The position numbers were made by a program, and so were the translations under genes. DNA of 64,000 nucleotides. It comes from Ctena decussata. Lineage: Eukaryota; Mollusca; Bivalvia; Lucinida; Lucinidae. Within the stretch, counting starts at the first letter, position 1. Every line of letters starts with the position of its first letter. A model generated the notes under the pieces. That model had not been told where the DNA came from. It searched no databases and saw only the letters and a program-made list of their open reading frames with translations. This document shows, piece after piece, positions 1-11,227 of the stretch. Location: contig OZ022499.1 in NCBI GenBank assembly GCA_963989385.1, positions 82,015,903-82,079,902 of the forward strand, given 5' to 3'.

Positions 1-879
1 TCCTCAAAAAATACTTATTTACTTGCAAAAGTCTCCGAAAAGCGACGCTTTCTGTATTTCGCAGAATCGCATATATCATGCTTTTATGGGCTTTTAAATG
101 TTTCCAGGTGTTCCAGATGCTTTTTCTCTAACCGCGTAATGTGAAATTGGAATAATGTGAAATAATTTACCATCAAAACTTATAGTACAATAATATAGTT
201 GCATTTCAACCCCCCCCCCCCCCTCCCCCCTCCCCTCCCTGTATTCTACATGGAGAAAAATGTTGTTTTCACTTTTGCTGATGATCCTAGGCCTAAAGCA
301 TCAAATCATCAATTACAACAACAATCTCACTATGGATAACACACAGAAGAATGTACTTTTAATGGTCAAAGGGACACATATCTCTAGATATACATCTAAA
401 GTGAAACCGAAAGTAAGAAACAAGGCCAAGGTCAATCTGACTTAATGCGCTTTAGGTTGCATTCCACCATTAATTTTCCATAGACGACAATGTTAACATC
501 TGGTCATTTTATTACAAAACTGTACATACAAAGTTTTCCAAACCTGTCTTGCTTTAAAGTGTCATCCTAGCCTATCAATTTGAGATGAAAACATCCACTG
601 CCTTCCCATCTCAGTGAGCCGCTAAGCTAGGCTGAGTATGGCAACCACCGATTAGTACCCCAAAAAAGAGCATACTTTTTTCCTAGGGGATCAGTTACCA
701 AAATCAACCCCATCTCCTTCTGGTAAAATATTTCTCAATTAAATATGCCTTTTTGTAACTATCATTTGTTGGTCTTTTTTTATACTGCAAGAAATCTAAC
801 ATGCATGATTGACAGATGACGTCATCTCTCGTACAATGTAAACCTAATGCTCTCCCCGAAATAGGCGGGGCAAGTCCTC
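1..879. other. Gene-free flank with a poly-C tract
   Basis: I see no coding exon in this stretch. A homopolymeric C/CT tract occupies about 210-240. The remainder is AT-rich unique-looking sequence with only short chance ORFs. Confidence 0.5.
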
Positions 880-1626
880 ATGAATATTTAGTGGACTGTA
901 CCCTTGAGATGTTTCAAAAATATCTAACTGTAGACCATTCATATTGGCCTCTGTTACTAAAAATAGAAAAATGTGAAAATTAGAAAATCTCAATGGAGTT
1001 GGATTAATTTTGTGTCAGAATGGTCCTTTCATTAAGCTTTTTTGATTTTTTTGCATTTTGGCATTCCAAGATGGCGGCCACTTGCCGTTACTAAAAATAG
1101 CACAAAACATGAAAATGACAATATCTCAGTAACCGCAGAATGGATTTTGACGAAATTTGTGTCAAAATGATTCTTGCATTGAGATGTTTCAAAAATATTT
1201 AACTGTAAGACCAGTCATATTGGCCTCTGTTACTAAAAATAGAAAAAGGTGAAAATCAGAAAATCTCCATGGAATTGGACCAAATTTGTGTCAAAATGGT
1301 CCTTGCATGAAGGCTTTTCGATTTTTTGCATTTTAGCAATCCAAGATGGCCGCCATCTGCCGTTACTAAAAATAGCACAAAACATGAAACTGGCAATATC
1401 TCAGTAACCCCTGAATGGATTTTGATGAAATTTGTGGCAAAATGATTCTTGCATTGAGGTGTTTCAAAAGTAAATATATAAAGACCAGGCAAGTTTGCCT
1501 CTGTTACTAAAAGTAGCAAAATGTGAAAATGAAAAATTCTCAGTGGAATTGGACCAATTTTGTATCAGAATGGTTCCGTTGCACAATAGCCAGGTGAGCG
1601 ATATCAGGCCCATTTGGGCCTCTTGT
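880..1626 (+). mobile_element. Satellite-bearing element, 3' end with hairpin and CTTGT
   Basis: Two to three diverged tandem units of roughly 290 bp repeat the phrases 'ggcctctgttactaaaaatag', 'tccaagatggc' and 'caatatctcagtaacc'. The right end is sharp: CAGGTGAGC, then a stem AGGCCC/GGGCCT at 1606-1621, then CTTGT. The same ending (GGTGAGC, GGCC hairpin, TCTTGT) terminates the larger elements at 4884-8961 and 57233-59854, so I group it with them. The left boundary is not defined by sequence. No ORF of substance is present, so it is non-autonomous. Confidence 0.55.
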
Positions 1627-2366
1627 ATCATCATATCAGACTTTTTCTTATTGTCATGTGTTTTTGCGATCAAAAGTTGATTGAACAATTAACAGATAAA
1701 CTTGGTTAAGGCTGCATTGATAAGTCAGAATAGTATTATAATTTATCATCATTACAGACGTATGATTTATCTGGTAAAATAAACTCATCTACTCACAGAT
1801 TATTGAGGTTTGCTTGAATGTTTCACTACTGTCTATTAGGATAGAAAAGAGTGGTACTATGAAAGCAGGTCCTTTATAAAGATGAGTCAGTTGCCATCCT
1901 CAGCTCTTTTCCTCATGTCTGCTTTACCCATACCAATTTTAAATTGAGAGAAACAGAGTAGGCTAGAAATCACTACGTCAGTACCTATACCTTCATATAA
2001 ATTGGGCGTATACATTGTATGCGTTTCTTTTGACGTTCAGTATAGATGTGGAGCAACCACAGGCAGTTGGAAGAGCCTCAGGTTGTTGTGTTAGCATGAT
2101 CAAAGCTAGTGCCGAAATTGTACTTGTTTGACACAGTTTTGTGCTCGCTCATTCATGAATAACAACAAAAGTTGATTTCATCATCCACAATTTTAGTAGA
2201 AAGAATGTGCATTCCAGTGTCTCATTATGAATGATATATTCTTGACTTGTCAATGAAAATACAATACCGACAGCATGTCATTAAGTAGCCCAGCAACTAA
2301 ATATGGATTCAAGTTAGTGAGACCTGACAAAAAAAAAATGTTGGTGTGTTTTTGCTACTTACCCCT
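1627..2366. other. Intergenic, nothing recognised
   Basis: No exon-like ORF, tRNA or clear repeat is visible. The segment ends at a 5-bp CCCCT that forms the left target duplication of the palindromic element at 2367. Confidence 0.4.
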
Positions 2367-2693
2367 CACAGGGTATAATGGATTCCGCTAATTTTCGCTT
2401 CCTGCAGTGACTACATCATATCTGGCTTCCACAGAGACTGTCCGCCATCTCTTGCTTCTGTCGAGACTTCTGTACATGATAAATGGCTTCCTGCAGAGAC
2501 TGTCCGTGTGATTCTGCTTCCTGGCGAGCTGTCGGCAGGAAACAGTCACGCGGACAGTCTCAGCAGGAAGCCATTTTTTCGAGGACAGTAGTCTCTGCAG
2601 GAAGCAAGAGTTCCCGGACAGTCTCGGCAGAAGCCAAATATGACTGACAGTCTCTGCAGGAATCAAAATTGGCGGAATCAGTTATACCCTGTG
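2367..2693. mobile_element. Palindromic MITE, CACAGGG family, copy 1
   Basis: This 327-bp near-palindrome has termini CACAGGGTATAA and TTATACCCTGTG. Its arms are built from reiterated short blocks of the type GGCTTCCTGCAGAGACTGTC on the left and the complement on the right. The flanks are a perfect 5-bp direct repeat CCCCT (2362-2366 and 2694-2698), as expected of a transposed DNA element. Open frames here are by-products of the repeats. A 5-bp duplication plus a CAC terminus would fit Transib-like elements, but no transposase is present, so the superfamily is a guess. Confidence 0.75.
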
Positions 2694-2899
2694 CCCCTGT
2701 TTTCCAATTCTTTTTGTTGGGATTTCACCAAACAAGCAGCATCAGGGCCCGCAAAATTGATGGGCTGCCAGGTTCGTGGCAGAGCTGCAAGGAGCTGTAG
2801 CAGGACCTGAGTGCCATTTACCTCTGGTTGGGTAAAAGTCCTACAAATTCAGAGTTGATGTCCAAACATGACTGAAATGCAGTTTACTGAGATGTTAAA

Positions 2900-3232
2900 C
2901 ACAGGGTATAATCGATTCCGCTAATTTTCGCTTCCTGCAGAGACTGTACATCATATTTGGCTTCCACCAAGACTGTCTGCAATCTCTTGCTTCCTGCCGA
3001 GACTTATGTACATGATAAATGGCTTCCTGCAGAGACTGTCTATGTGATTCTGCTTCCTGCCGAGGCTCTCGGCAGGAAGCAGAGTCACGTGGACAGTCTA
3101 GGCAGGAAGCCATTCTTCGAGGACAGTAGTCTCTGCAGGAAGCAAGAGATCGCGGACAGTCACAGCGGAAGCCAAATATGACGGACAGTCTCTGCAGGAA
3201 GCGAAAATTGGCGGACTCGATTATACCCTGTG
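2900..3232. mobile_element. Palindromic MITE, CACAGGG family, copy 2
   Basis: A second copy of the same 0.33-kb foldback element lies about 200 bp from the first. It runs from CACAGGGTATAA to TTATACCCTGTG, and TTAAA occurs immediately on both sides (2895-2899 and 3233-3237), again a 5-bp duplication. The arms pair over nearly their full length around a centre near 3066. The different 5-bp flanks show that copies 1 and 2 arose by independent insertions rather than by local duplication. Confidence 0.78.
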
Positions 3233-3866
3233 TTAAACAGTAACTCAACATCAGCAACAACCAACCAAGCTGTAATTACCCCTATTTGCAGTAAAAATTC
3301 AAAAAATTGGAACACATGAAATAATTATTCTAGCTGTCCTGAAATTTTTCATTGTAGTAATGGCTCCAAAAGATGCATATGGAATGGCAGAAAGTGCAGA
3401 CCTTGATCAGACTGCTTCTCAGGACCAGTTGTCCCCTAACTAATTTTTATGGTAAATAGGCAATTGTGAAAAAAAAATCATTTTACACCCTGTTCAGTCT
3501 TAAAACTTCTTGCTGGCTCTACACTAAACAGGATGCTCAGATCTTGGTGAGGTGTTTTTTATGGGACCTTTTTTATATAAGGTAAAGTTTACTTGTTACA
3601 TGTACATGTATCTGTCTGTTGACAATGACAGCTTCGCATATACTGGCACACACCCTGAGGGTAGAGGATAAAAACATCAGTATCAAAGTCATAGTCTGGT
3701 CGTCACCTGAATTAAACCAGGAAATTGAGGTTCACCTGATGTAATATTTCTGGGAATTAAGGGCTCTAAAGGCGGGTTTACATGGTGACACGTTGCATAA
3801 CATGTCATGCAACCATTTTTGCCACAAACAGTTATGTTTAGAAGTCCATTGAGATATGCTGCAAGC

Positions 3867-4090
3867 AGACTCCTAGATAAGAGGGAGTATTTGGTGATAA
3901 TTAGGGATAATTTTTGTTATTTCTGCATAAAAACATATGTTGTGACCCCTCATCTGAACTGTCTGGTTTGGTGGTAATTAGGGATAATTTTTGTTAATTC
4001 TGCATAAAAAACGTGTTGTGACCCCTTATCTGAACCGTCCCATTGAGACGGTTCAGATGAGGGACACAGCTCCTCTTATCTAGGGCTCTG
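3867..4090. mobile_element. Palindromic MITE, GAACCGTCTC family, copy 1 (internal duplication)
   Basis: This copy has the family signature: an outer arm 'ctagataagagggag', GGGATAATTTTT, a GTTGTGACCCC block and the central stem GAACCGTC/GACGGTTC. About 85 bp of the left arm is repeated in tandem, so two GTTGTGACCCCT blocks precede the hairpin. Other copies in the window are at 9562, 13872, 30122, 31279, 43026 (interrupted), 49953 and 55248 (interrupted). Confidence 0.7.
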
Positions 4091-4318
4091 CACAGTGATA
4101 CATATTGCGCGTGTCATATAACATAGTATTACGTCAATGTAACATCATGTAAACCCAGCACTTGCCACAAAAGTTCATAATTTAGTTCCTTGAAAATTCA
4201 TCACGTTGTGACCCCAAGCTAGACACATCTCACCAAGATGGTTGTAATGAGTAGTCACTACATACATTTTATGTAGAAAATGAGAAACACTGATCTCACT
4301 ACTCCCTCAGACCTTGCT

Positions 4319-4587
4319 AGCCAGGCCACGTAGAGCAGCCGGTACTGCATCTGACTCAAGAGCCAGAGGTCCCAGGTTTGATACCTGGTCCGGCCACTTG
4401 CTTTTGTTTCTCCTTCAGCTGAATCAGGAAGGGCAGTTGTCGGTTACCGGCAAAAGTATGTGCACTCACTACTTGTTAACCACTTAGGAGGTTCTAAGCC
4501 TGCCCAGGAATAGCGTGGTTAGGTGAACAGACCGTCCTGACATGACCATAGCTGTTAACCATGGAGGTAAGCAACAAAACAACAACT
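4319..4587 (+). mobile_element. tRNA-derived SINE, family 1, copy 1
   Basis: The 5' part resembles a tRNA, with a degenerate A box and a B box GGTTTGATACC, ending GGCCA. It is followed by a conserved body containing 'cttaggaggttctaagcctg' and 'cccaggaatagcgtggttagg', and an A/C-rich tail AAGCAACAAAACAACAAC. The 9-bp repeat GACCTTGCT flanks it (4310-4318 and 4588-4596). It is a retroposed pseudo-tRNA rather than a working tRNA gene, because the anticodon arm is degenerate and a SINE body follows. Confidence 0.75.
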
Positions 4588-4883
4588 GACCTTGCTGTGC
4601 AGTAAGTTAGAAAAAAGGGCTATTCTTCTGTGTAGTGTGATTGAAACACACTGAGTATACATGGTATAAGGGGCACTTCATACTATGGATATTTCTTTGT
4701 CAAAAATTGTATAGAGGTAACTGCCCTGAAAAGATATTAATTTTGACCTTTTATCTGCTGTTGCTGATCTTTTGATGGTTATTATTTCCTCTAATGTTTC
4801 CCATGGTATTAAATAAAACCATTATTTTTGGTCTTTTGTCAAGTTCAGACTTGGATATTCCGATATTGTGTCAAATAGTTTTT

Positions 4884-7800
4884 AGCTCGCCTGAGCACGA
4901 AGTGCTCAGGGTGAGCTTTTGGGATACCCTGATGTCCGTCGTCCGTCGTACGTCCGTCCGGACGTCCGGACGTCCGTCCGTCCGGACGTCCGTCAACTTT
5001 TGCTTGTGTACACTCTAGCGGGCACAGTTTTGATCCAATCTTTATGAAACTTTGTCAGAATGTTTATCTCCATAAACTCTAGGCCAAGTTCGAAACTGGG
5101 TCATGTCGGGTCAAAAACTAGGTCACTAGGTCAAATCTTAGAAAAACCTTGTGTACGCTCTAGAAGGCACAGTTATCATCCAAAGTTCATGAAACTTTGT
5201 CAGAATGTTTATCCTCATAATATCTAGGTTAAGTTCGAAACTGGGTCATGTCAGGTCAAAAAACTAGGTCACTAGGTCAAATCTTAGAAAAACCTTGTGT
5301 ACGCTCTAGAAGGCACAGTATTAATCTAAAGTTCATGAAACTTTGTCAGAATGTTTATCCTTATAATATCTAGGACAAGTTCGAAACTGAGTCATGTCAG
5401 GTCAAAAACTAGGTCACTAGGTCAAATCTTAGAAAAACCTTGTGTACGCTCTAGAAGGCCCAGTTTTCATCCAAAGTTCATGAAACTTTGTCAGAATGTT
5501 TATCCTCATAATATCTAGGCCAAGTTCCAAACTGGGTAATGTCAGGTCAAAAACTAGGTCACTAGGTCAAATCTTAGAAAAACCTTGTGTACGCTCTAGA
5601 AGGCCCAGTTTTCATCCAAAGTTCATGAAACTTTGTCAGAATGTTTATCCTCATAATATCTAGGACAAGTTTGAAACTGGGTCATGTCGGGTCAAAACTA
5701 GGTCACTAGGTCAAATCTTAGAAAAACCTTGTGTACGCTCTAGAAGGCACAGTTTTCATCCAAAGTTCATGAAACTTTGTGAGAATGTTTATCCTCATAA
5801 TATCTAGGACAAGTTCGAAACTGGGTCATGTCAGGTCAAAAACTAGGTCACTAGGTCAAATCTTAGAAAAACCGTGTGTACACTCTAGAAGGCCCAGTTT
5901 TCATCCAAAGTTCATGAAACTTTGTCAGAATGCTTATCCTCATAATATCTAGAACAAGTTTGAAACTGGGTCATGTCAGGTCGGGTCAAAAACTAGGTCA
6001 CTAGGTCAAATCTTAGAAAAACCTTGTGTACGCTCTAGAAGGCCCAGTTTTCATCCAAAGTTCATGAAACTTTGTCAGAATGTTTATCCTCATAATATCT
6101 AGGCCAAGTTCCAAACTGGGTAATGTCAGGTCAAAAACTAGGTCACTAGGTCAAATCTTAGAAAAACCTTGTGTACGCTCAAGAAGGCCCAGTTTTCATC
6201 CAAAGTTCATGAAACTTTGTCAGAATGTTTATCCTCATAATATCTAGGACAAGTTTGAAACTGGGTCATGTCGGGTCGAAACTGGGTCATGTCAGGTCAA
6301 AAACTAGGTCACTAGGTCAAATCTTAGAAAAACCGTGTGTACACTCTAGAAGGCCCAGTTTTCATCCAAAGTTCATGAAACTTTGTCAGAATGCTTATCC
6401 TCATAATATCTAGAACAAGTTTGAAACTGGGTCATGTCAGGTCGGGTCAAAAACTAGGTCACTAGGTCAAATCTTAGAAAAACCTTGTGTACGCTCTAGA
6501 AGGCACAGTTTTCATCCGAAGTTCATGAAACTTTGTCAGAATGTTTATCCTCATAATATCTAGGACAAGTTCGAAACTGAGTCATGTCAGGTCAAAAACT
6601 AGGTCACAAGGTCAAATCATAGAAAAACATTGTGTTCGCTCTAGAGGACACAGTTCTGATCCAATGTTTATGAAACTTTGTCAGAATGTTTAACTCCATA
6701 AATTCTATTGCAAGTTCGAAACTGGGTCATGTTGGGTCAAAAACTAGGTCAGTAGGTCAGATCTTCGAAAAACCTTGTTTACGCTCTAGAAGGCACAGTT
6801 TTCATCCAAAGTTTATGAAACTTTGTCAGAATGTTTAACCTCATAATATCTAGAACAAATTTGAAACTGGGTCATGTCCAGTCAAAAACTAGGTCACTAG
6901 GCCAAATCATAGAAAAACCTTGTGTACACACTAGAGGACAGAGTTTTGATCCAATCTTTATGAAACTTTGTCAGAATGTTTATCTCCATAATCTCCAGGC
7001 CAAGTTTGAAACTGGGTCATGTGGGGTCAAAAACTAGGTCAAATCTTAGAAAAACATTGTGTACGCTCTAGAAGGCACAGTTTTCTTCCAAAGTTCATGA
7101 AAGTTTGTCAGAATGTTTATCCTTATAATATCTACATTCTTTCGAAACTGGGTCATGTTGGGTAAAATACTAGGTCACTAGGTCAAATCATTGAAAAACC
7201 TTTTGTATGCTGTAGAGGACACAGTTTTGATCCAATCTTTATGAAACTTTGTCAGAATGTTTATCTCCATAAACTGTAGTCCAAGTTCGAAACTGGATCA
7301 TGTCGGGTCAAAAACTAGGTCACTAGGTCAAATCTTAGAAAAACCTTGTGTACACTCTAGAAGGCACAGTTTTGATCCAAAGTTCATGAAACTTTGTCAG
7401 AATGTTTATCCTTATAATATCTAGGACAAGTTCGAAACTGGGTCATGTTGGGTCAAAAACTAGGTCACTAGGTCAAATCATAGAAAAACCTTGTGTACGC
7501 TCTAGAGGACACAGTTTTGATACAATCTTTATGAAACATTGTCAGAATGTATATCTCCATAAACTCTAGGTCAAGTTTGAAACTGGGTCATGTCAGGTCA
7601 AAAACTAGGTCACTAGGTCAAATCTTATAAAAAGATTGTGTATGCTCTAGAAGGCACAGATTTGATCCAATCTTCATGAAACTTTGTCAGAATGCTTTTC
7701 CTCATACTATGTAGGAAGAGTTTGAAACTGGGCCATGTTGGGTCAGTAACTAGGTCACTAGGTCAAATCATAGAAAAACCTTGAGTATGCTCTAGAGGAC

Positions 7801-8961
7801 ACAGTTTTGATCCAATCTTTATGAAACTTTGTCAGAATGTTTATCTCCATAACTTCTAGGCCAAGTTGAAAGTAGGACATGTTGGGTCAAAAACTAGGTC
7901 ACTAGGTCAAATATTAGGAAAACCTTGTGTATGCTCTAGAGGTCACAGTTTTGATCCAAACCTATTGAAATTTGGTAAGAATGTTTATCCTCACAATATC
8001 TAGGCCAAGTTTGAAACTGGGTCATGTCAGGTCAAAAACTAGGTCAAATCTTAGAAAAACCTTGTGTACGCTCTAGAAGACAGTTTTGATCCAATCTTTT
8101 TGAAACTTTGTCAGAATATTTATTGTCATAATATTTAGGCCAAGTTTGAAAGTAGATCATGTCGGGTCAAAAACTACGTCACTATGTCAGATATAAGAAC
8201 AACCTTGTGTACACTCTAGAAGGCACAGTTTTGATACAGTCTTCATGAACCTTTGTCAGAATGTTAATCCTCACAATATCCAGGCCAAGTTTGAAACTGG
8301 GTCATGTCAGGTCAAAAACTAGGTCACTAGGTCAAATCTTAGAAAAACTTTGTGCACACCTAAGAGGGCACAGTTTTGATCCAATCTTCATGAAACTTTG
8401 TCAGAATGTTTATCTCCATAAAAACTAGGTTAAGTTTGAAACTGGGTCATGTCGGGTCAAAAGCTAGGTCACTAGGTCATATCTAAATTAAGTGATGCTG
8501 CAAGAATCAGAACTAACATTACAATAATGCCAGCCACAACTCCTTGGAATACATCAGTTTCACCACAGTGAGATAATGATGCTACCATTCTATCATCTGT
8601 GTTTGCCTTGTTCAGTCTAGTTCAAATCCATCAAAGGAACTCAACATGAACAGGTACTTTTCGGAGAAGCAACTCTGCCATTTTCAGCTCACCTGAGCCT
8701 TACAGTATTGGTGTTAGCTGCCTCTGTCATCCATCCATAAACATTTTTAAACATCTCTGAAACCACTGGGCAGACTAAACTCAAGTTTCATATGGAGCCT
8801 GCACATGGGTGAAAGGATTGAAAGTTCTTCAAATGATATTGGTCACATGACCAAGGTGGCCGCCATTCCCATGTGTGGTAAAACTCTTTTAAATCTTTAC
8901 AAGAGCCAGTGAACTGATTAATGCTCAGGTGAGCAATTCAGGGCCACCATGGCCCTCTTGT
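4884..8961 (+). mobile_element. Large satellite-bearing element with Helentron-like ends
   Basis: The element starts after a T run at AGCTCGCCTGAGCACGAAG, contains a CGTCC-rich simple stretch at 4928-4992, and then carries a long tandem array. A unique 3' block follows, with GCTCAGGTGAGC (the inverse of the 5' start), the hairpin AGGGCC/GGCCCT at 8940-8956 and CTTGT. Sub-terminal inverted repeats, central minisatellite, 3' hairpin and T-rich flanks without a clear target duplication are the known layout of HINE elements, the non-autonomous Helentrons. No Rep/helicase ORF is present. ORFs inside it are satellite by-products. Confidence 0.65.
4995..8490 (+). repeat. Tandem array, unit about 146 bp
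   Basis: About 24 diverged units run head to tail. Landmarks in each unit are GTGTACGCTCTAGAAGGCAC, CATGAAACTTTGTCAGAATG, AGTTCGAAACTGGGTCATGT and AAAACTAGGTCACTAGGTC. Successive GTGTACGCTC landmarks lie 145-146 bp apart near the left end (about 5151, 5297, 5442). Two alternating sub-variants are visible, one with 'ggacacagttttgatccaatcttt' and one with 'ggcacagttttcatccaaagttc', so part of the array expanded as higher-order dimers. Confidence 0.85.
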
Positions 8962-9561
8962 TTAAATTTCATTTCAAATTTATATGAGCTTCACTAACTA
9001 GCATGGTAAAAGCTGTGAGTTATTTTTAGTTTTCCATTAAAATCATATGTTATGGCCTTCACCATTGAGGCATTATTAAAGTGAGTTCACATTGGTGCTT
9101 GTTTTGGATTCCTCTGTGCATTATAATATCTAAGGTTATCTCAAGTATCTGTCAAGTTTGCATTCCTATATTATTAAAAAGACCTATATTGAGCCACAAC
9201 TTTCATAAAGGCTGCTTGTGGTATGTACAGACAACAACGTCATAGATCAGCCTACACAACTATGCAGATTCGCTACAACCTGAGAAATCTACTTGCTAAA
9301 AATGAAGGTGCTAGCAAGAATGCATGGATTCACAGACTAGTTTGAGTCTCAACCAATTACAGATACATTGAGTAACCTTTTTTTTTGTGTGACTTCGGCA
9401 CATAGGCTTATATTAGAGCCCAAGCTAAGTCAAAATTTTGAGGATGAAAATTGGGTCTCCACTTTCTTATTTGGAGATCTCAGTAGCATGGCCTCACTGA
9501 GGCAATTCTGATGACAGCCCAAATTCCATATTGTTTTGGAATAACTGATTGACCAGTCCAG

Positions 9562-9760
9562 TTCTCGAGGTAAGAACAGGGAAAAGGGATAATTTGGGGA
9601 TAATTTTAATTTTTCTTCATAAAAACACGTTGCAACCCATCATTAGAACCATCTCACTGAGATGGTTCTAATGAGGGGTCACAACATATGTTAACATTGA
9701 GAGATAAAAAAAATTATCTCAGAAATATCCTCGAAGCCACATCTTATTTAGAGCTCTGGA
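9562..9760. mobile_element. Palindromic MITE, GAACCGTCTC family, copy 2
   Basis: The copy contains GGGATAATTT, a diverged CAACCCATCATTAGAACC arm and the central stem GAACCATCTC/GAGATGGTTC, followed by GAGGGGTCACAACATATG and a right end TTTAGAGCTCTGG. Both central arms carry A:T where most copies have G:C, and the stem still pairs. Outer arms are diverged, so the ends are approximate. Confidence 0.65.
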
Positions 9761-10335
9761 CCACCAGTATTTTTAGCATATCTGAAGCTGTATTTATATG
9801 AGAAAAATGAATGTAGAAGTTCAAGTATGTCAAAGATAGTTACAATCTAAATATTTGATATTCTAGGTCATCATGATAACTGATTGGTATACAGGTAGGT
9901 TGTAGTGAGGAAAGCCTAATTAGAAAATAGATCACCTGTCACGTCTGACATTAGAATGTTTATTGATGACAAGTTTCTGTTAAATTGATTGCGGTAGGAC
10001 AGCAGATTGTGGGACCTTTCAGAAACTTGTGACTTCTTTTCAAACAAGGGCAGGCAATACCTCCTGTTTTGGGTTAATTTGAATTGTGCATTATCAGATC
10101 AGTCTAGGTATTTAGTTAATTTGACTTATTGAATGCAGTCAGGGCTTTTCAAGATATGGTAGTTATAGTAATTCTTAACAAGTTTCAGTAATTCTATGTA
10201 ATGCGACTCACATTTACAGTAACTTCAGCATCATTATACTTGTCACAAATGCTAAAACTGAGCATCTGTTTGGGCATTTTCTTTTTCAATATTATTTGAC
10301 CCGTCAAAAATAATCGTTCTAGCATCATAGGTATT

Positions 10336-10530
10336 AATGGATGGATGACTTGCGATTTTACTTCCTTTTCAAAAGTATTCCATTTATATCAGGATGATGG
10401 AAGGATGATAATGATAAGCTGTTTGCAATGGAACCTCTGTTTATGATTGAAAAGATTTCTGCCTCCGGGAATTCAACTCTGGACCGCTAGATTAGCAGGC
10501 CAGCACTTAACCCACTGAGCTACTTTGTTT
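10336..10530 (-). mobile_element. tRNA-derived SINE, family 2, copy 1
   Basis: Read on the minus strand, a tRNA-like head (A box TAGCTCAGTGG, anticodon region CTGCTAATC, B-box-like GAGTTGAATTCC) lies at the right. It is followed leftwards by a body shared with 39385-39589 (GCAATGGAACC, GGATGATAATGA, GGATGGATGA). The head is most like a Ser-type tRNA, but the arms do not fold into an intact tRNA. No confident target duplication was found. Confidence 0.65.
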
Positions 10531-10691
10531 CTTCAGCAGTGTAGGTAGTACCACAAAACAGTGTATTTGTCCACTTAGCAGCATTGATTACCGTAATGAC
10601 CCTAAAATTTCGGACACTCTTGAGTCGGACAGTTATTGTTCGAAAATTCTTAAGAAGTAGATTTTACACAAGTCAATGCCTCCAAATGATG

Positions 10692-10762
10692 CTTAGTGCA
10701 TGACAAACATTGTAGCCCATGATCAAACTGCTCCTGGAGGAGCAGTTTGGTTTGGGTTAACA
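10692..10762. repeat. Short hairpin element, GCAAACAGTG family (diverged copy)
   Basis: An inverted repeat is centred on CTGCTCCTGGAGGAGCAG with outer arms ACAAACATTGT/ACAATGTTTG. It belongs with the hairpins at 15965, 27257, 41558 and 54062, and with more diverged ones near 3394, 15220, 15491, 17143, 29512, 31189, 53265 and 63167. Confidence 0.6.
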
Positions 10763-11227
10763 ATGTTTGCTTAGACCTGTCTGTCCGAATATTAAGGGTC
10801 ATTAAGGTAGACACTTTTCCACGTAGACAGTCTGTTGACGTTGTTCCTGTTGATAAAACCTCTAGTTCAGCAAAGTGAACTTAGCATGCCCAGATCGGGC
10901 TGCATTCCGGTAGAACTTGCGTGTTTCTGTTTGCTCCGACTGCATGTTTGCATGTTTTAATGACATGGCTCAGACTTGTTCTAATGACACGGCTCAGTTT
11001 GTATTTACGGTTTGAGGATGTGTATTGATTTGATATATTGACCATGTCATATACGAAAAATCAATGTGTGATCTTGTCGACTTTTAATTGATACCATGTC
11101 GCTTGAAGGCAATTCTATTTTGGATCATGACATAAGAAACTCATTTTCAGTTGAAGTTTTGAAACTAATTACAAACATAGCCAACATGTTACACAAATAG
11201 GACAAGCTTAGTGCCATATTGCAGTTG

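Noticed and set aside
210..240. Poly-C tract as a telomeric or regulatory element
   Set aside because: A plain homopolymer with no telomere repeat or other signal around it.
3394..3450. A separate regulatory hairpin
   Set aside because: GCAGACCTTGATCAGACTGC matches one arm of the dispersed GCAAACAGTG hairpin family, so it is a decayed repeat copy.
4995..8490. A CRISPR-like array
   Set aside because: The whole 146-bp unit repeats head to tail with no unique spacers, and the context is animal DNA.
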